Of a stretch of 48,616 bases of DNA, positions 46,601-48,616 are shown piece after piece. The position numbers and the translations under genes were made by a program. Position 1 is the stretch's first letter. Each line of letters starts with the position of its first letter. The notes below the pieces were generated by a model that was not told the DNA's origin, made no database searches, and worked only from the letters and a program-made list of their open reading frames with translations. The stretch is from Methanoculleus sp. (lineage in GTDB: Archaea > Halobacteriota > Methanomicrobia > Methanomicrobiales > Methanomicrobiaceae): positions 1 to 48,616 of the forward strand of contig DSDF01000033.1 of NCBI GenBank assembly GCA_011048835.1, read 5' to 3'.

Positions 46601-47476
46601 ATGCAGGTCGTTTCGTCCATCCACGCGCTCAGGCACCCGTTCAGGGTCCCGGTGGCGCCCGGCATCGCCCTCGACCGGTTCGTGTACTCGTATCTCGTGT
46701 ACGGCGAGACGATCACCCTCATCGACACGGGGGTGGCGGGGTGCGAGGCGGGGGTCTTCGCGTACATCCGGTCCACCGGCCGCGATCCGTCGGAGATTGC
46801 GCTGATCGTCCTGACCCATTCGCACCCCGACCATATCGGGGCGGCACGGGCGATCCGGCAGGCCACCGGGTGCGAAGTTGCCGCGCATCCCGCCGAGCGG
46901 GCATGGATCGAGGATGTGGAGCGCCAGAACCGCGAGCGGCCGGTGCCGGGGTTTGCGGGGCTCGTCGGCGGGCCGGTGCAGGTCGACTTCGACCTCGCCG
47001 ACGGCGATGCCATCGAGCTCGATGCTCCCGGCGGGGGGGAGCTGCAGGTGTTCCACACCCCGGGCCACTCGCCCGGATCGATCGCGCTGTTCATGCACGG
47101 TACGGGAGCGCTCTTTGCCGGTGATGCGGTGCCCGTGGCAGGCGACCTGCCGGTCTATGACGACGCCCCCGCCTCGATGCGATCGGTACTGCGGCTCCGG
47201 CGGCTTTCCGGCATCCGGGTGCTCCTCTCGGCATGGGACGAACCGCGCAGGGGTGAGGAGGCGTACCGGCAGATGGACCGGGCGGTTGCGTACCTCCGGA
47301 GGATCCACGCGACCGTGCTCGCCGGTGCCGGGTCGCCTGACCTGATGGCATTGACGCGGGATGCCGCTGCGGCGCTCGGTCTGCCTCCTGCGGCCGCGAC
47401 CCCCCTGCTCGCCCGGACCTTTGCCGCGAACCTGCGGGCCCAAAAGCAGGATTCGCAGCAGGTGTACGGTGGGTGA
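46601..47476 (+). CDS. Metallo-beta-lactamase fold hydrolase
   Basis: 291 residues; zinc ligands in LTHSHPDHIG (H73-H78), FHTPGHSPGS and FAGDAVPV, the glyoxalase II-like set. The opening VYSYLVYGETITLIDTGV is typical of the broad MBL-fold group. Substrate unknown: thiol esters, quorum lactones or phosphodiesters are all handled by relatives. ACAGGAG 7 bases before ATG 46601 is a clear ribosome binding site. The gap before it (46333-46600) shows no gene. Confidence 0.85.
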   Translation: MQVVSSIHALRHPFRVPVAPGIALDRFVYSYLVYGETITLIDTGVAGCEAGVFAYIRSTGRDPSEIALIVLTHSHPDHIGAARAIRQATGCEVAAHPAERAWIEDVERQNRERPVPGFAGLVGGPVQVDFDLADGDAIELDAPGGGELQVFHTPGHSPGSIALFMHGTGALFAGDAVPVAGDLPVYDDAPASMRSVLRLRRLSGIRVLLSAWDEPRRGEEAYRQMDRAVAYLRRIHATVLAGAGSPDLMALTRDAAAALGLPPAAATPLLARTFAANLRAQKQDSQQVYGG

Positions 47477-47787
47477 CAGGGCCCGGGACCCCGGTATGCC
47501 CCGCCGTGGCCGCGCGGACCTGTGCGGACGGATACCGGTGTGGCATGCGCATCTGGTATCGGCGGCAGGCGATCGGAACACGCGGAGAATGCCCCCTCGC
47601 TCCGGGAAAAATATTGAGAAAATTTGTTTTTATGCAGCTACGGAAATGGTGGGCGCGCAGATCATCATCGGTTTTTGCCAGTTATGTAGTGTGAGGTGCA
47701 CGCCTGCGATTGATCGGCCCTGTAGAATTCCTCTATCCGGAGTGCGAACGAATGTGAGCCAATAAAGAATCGTCAGTTGAAAAATCC
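47477..47787. other. Intergenic region of 310 bp spanning a composition change
   Basis: No gene is supported. The first 130 bp are GC-rich like the rest of the window, while from about 47610 the DNA becomes clearly AT-richer and stays so to the right edge. No inverted repeat, tRNA or integration site was recognised at the change. Confidence 0.4.
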
Positions 47788-48616
47788 TCAGAGATATGCC
47801 TTGAGTCTCCAGATAAGGTAGAGCGGAATCTCCAGAACCTCACCGTATGCATCCGAATGTCTGGCAATTGTATTGAGGCTGGTCCGGACAGCAATACGCG
47901 GACTGTATTTTTTCCTGTACTCTGAAAGGCTTCTTGAACGAGTCCTTCTTGCTGATTTCACCTCGATTGGAACGACATCAACGCCTTCCTGTATGACACA
48001 ATCAACCTCGGCAATCCCGCCGGATTTCCAGAAAAATGGTCTTTGGAAATCGTTCGCAATCAGCTCTGTCACCACGAAATTTTCCGTGAGAATCCCCCGC
48101 ATGTCGGCGGTCAGCGAAGAGGTGTCAAAAACGACATCTGCCGGAAATTTGCTCATCCTGCGTAAAAGTCCCACATCTGAGAAATAGATCTTGAAGTGTG
48201 TAGTGTCCGAATACGTTGTAACCGGAATATTCGGGCGCTCGATCTTTTCGACCTTGTAGATGAGCCCTGCCGATATCAGCCATTGCAGAGCGTCTTCCAG
48301 ATCTCGGGCACGCATCCCCTGCTTTACATGGGAGAATATGAATTTCTGATTGTCTTTTGCCAGCTGTGCAGGGATTGCATTCCAGATAAGGGTAAGTTTT
48401 GGAAATTCGGATACGGACGCATATTTCACGAAATCCTTTTCATAATTACCAAGAATCTCGCTTTGTATTGTTTCTACACGCTCGATGTCGGAGGTTTGTA
48501 TCCATGCGCTGACAACCTCGGGCATACCTCCCGTAATCAGGTATTCACGATATGCTTCTTCCAGTTTGCCGGTAAATGCAGCGGATATCTCTTCATCCGG
48601 GGACAAATTATTCAGG
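47788..48616 (-). CDS. ATP-binding protein with DUF4143, C-terminal part (cut by window edge)
   Basis: C-terminal portion of a large family of AAA-type ATPases followed by DUF4143. Visible are the linker helix motif YLITGGMPEVV, a winged-helix-like stretch (LEDALQWLISAGLIYKVEKI), KIYFSDVGLLRRM, and the terminal restriction-endonuclease-like strands GIAEVDCVIQEGVDVVPIEVKS. The ATPase half with Walker motifs must lie beyond the right edge, as the frame stays open to it. Members are scattered by transfer and often multicopy in methanogens; function unproven. The low GC of this gene differs from the rest of the window. Confidence 0.85.
   Translation of the reverse strand, partial: LNNLSPDEEISAAFTGKLEEAYREYLITGGMPEVVSAWIQTSDIERVETIQSEILGNYEKDFVKYASVSEFPKLTLIWNAIPAQLAKDNQKFIFSHVKQGMRARDLEDALQWLISAGLIYKVEKIERPNIPVTTYSDTTHFKIYFSDVGLLRRMSKFPADVVFDTSSLTADMRGILTENFVVTELIANDFQRPFFWKSGGIAEVDCVIQEGVDVVPIEVKSARRTRSRSLSEYRKKYSPRIAVRTSLNTIARHSDAYGEVLEIPLYLIWRLKAYL

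Overview
The window is a GC-rich, gene-dense stretch of a euryarchaeal chromosome, most likely a methanogen of the order Methanomicrobiales. Pointers are a Fae-Hps fusion (tetrahydromethanopterin-linked formaldehyde chemistry), archaeosortase A, geranylgeranyl reductase, Hef nuclease-helicase, TruD, Pth2, archaeal UMP kinase, UPF0147, a tRNA-Trp whose intron is a box C/D guide, TATA-type promoters with short or absent leaders, and a bacterial-type DNA gyrase as is usual in this group. This placement rests on gene families, not on a marker-gene tree. Codon third positions are strongly G/C, so many long antisense frames are open and were discarded.

Layout. 1-5.5 kb: end of archaeosortase A converging on a CDP-alcohol phosphatidyltransferase, a RibD-type reductase with SppA, truD-pth2, and a divergent geranylgeranyl reductase. 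5.5-8.3 kb: cbiM-cbiN-cbiO-cbiQ metal uptake operon behind a promoter flanked by inverted repeats. 8.3-13.7 kb: a small unknown gene, gyrB-gyrA, YjbQ. 13.7-21.3 kb: UPF0147, a p27-like zinc-ribbon protein, Hef overlapping glyS, a solitary DNA methyltransferase, an AT-rich gap, a regulator-like gene and a UPF0173 hydrolase. 21.3-24.5 kb: iscU-nifS, fae-hps and the intron-bearing tRNA-Trp. 24.5-30.2 kb: acyl-CoA synthetase, a two-gene 5'-deoxyadenosine/methylthioadenosine salvage operon, a triple META-domain lipoprotein and tRNA-Ala. 30.3-36.5 kb: thiC, a frameshifted RMD1-family gene, a DUF47-Pit phosphate transport pair, endonuclease III directly behind tRNA-Pro, and pyrH. 36.7-42 kb: a SLOG-plus-transmembrane gene split by an in-frame amber codon, a radical SAM enzyme of the AMMECR1/Memo set overlapping a Mut7-C nuclease, an iron-sulfur flavoprotein, a lipoprotein and a LysE exporter. 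42-48.6 kb: a very large HEAT-repeat protein, two tiny zinc-ribbon proteins, a metallo-beta-lactamase hydrolase and, in clearly AT-richer DNA at the right edge, the C-terminal part of a DUF4143 ATPase.

Themes. Several enzymes make or recycle products of radical SAM chemistry (ThiC, AmrS, DadD plus the phosphorylase). Metal and cluster supply is represented by CbiMNOQ and IscU-NifS. Translation and RNA maturation are represented by three tRNAs, TruD, Pth2 and GlyRS. Transcription units are tightly packed: ATGA start/stop overlaps occur at cbiM/cbiN, pth2/truD, glyS/hef and the phosphorylase/deaminase pair, and convergent genes overlap at their 3' ends.

Most worth a second look: the amber-split SLOG membrane protein, which resembles predicted nucleotide-sensing membrane effectors of conflict systems; the 4-nt space between tRNA-Pro and the nth start codon; the tRNA-Trp intron whose two guides land exactly on positions 34 and 39; and the repeats around the cbiM TATA box. 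No CRISPR array, insertion sequence, rRNA or prophage was seen. The window holds no obviously complete new multi-gene system; the split SLOG gene is the best candidate for unusual biology.
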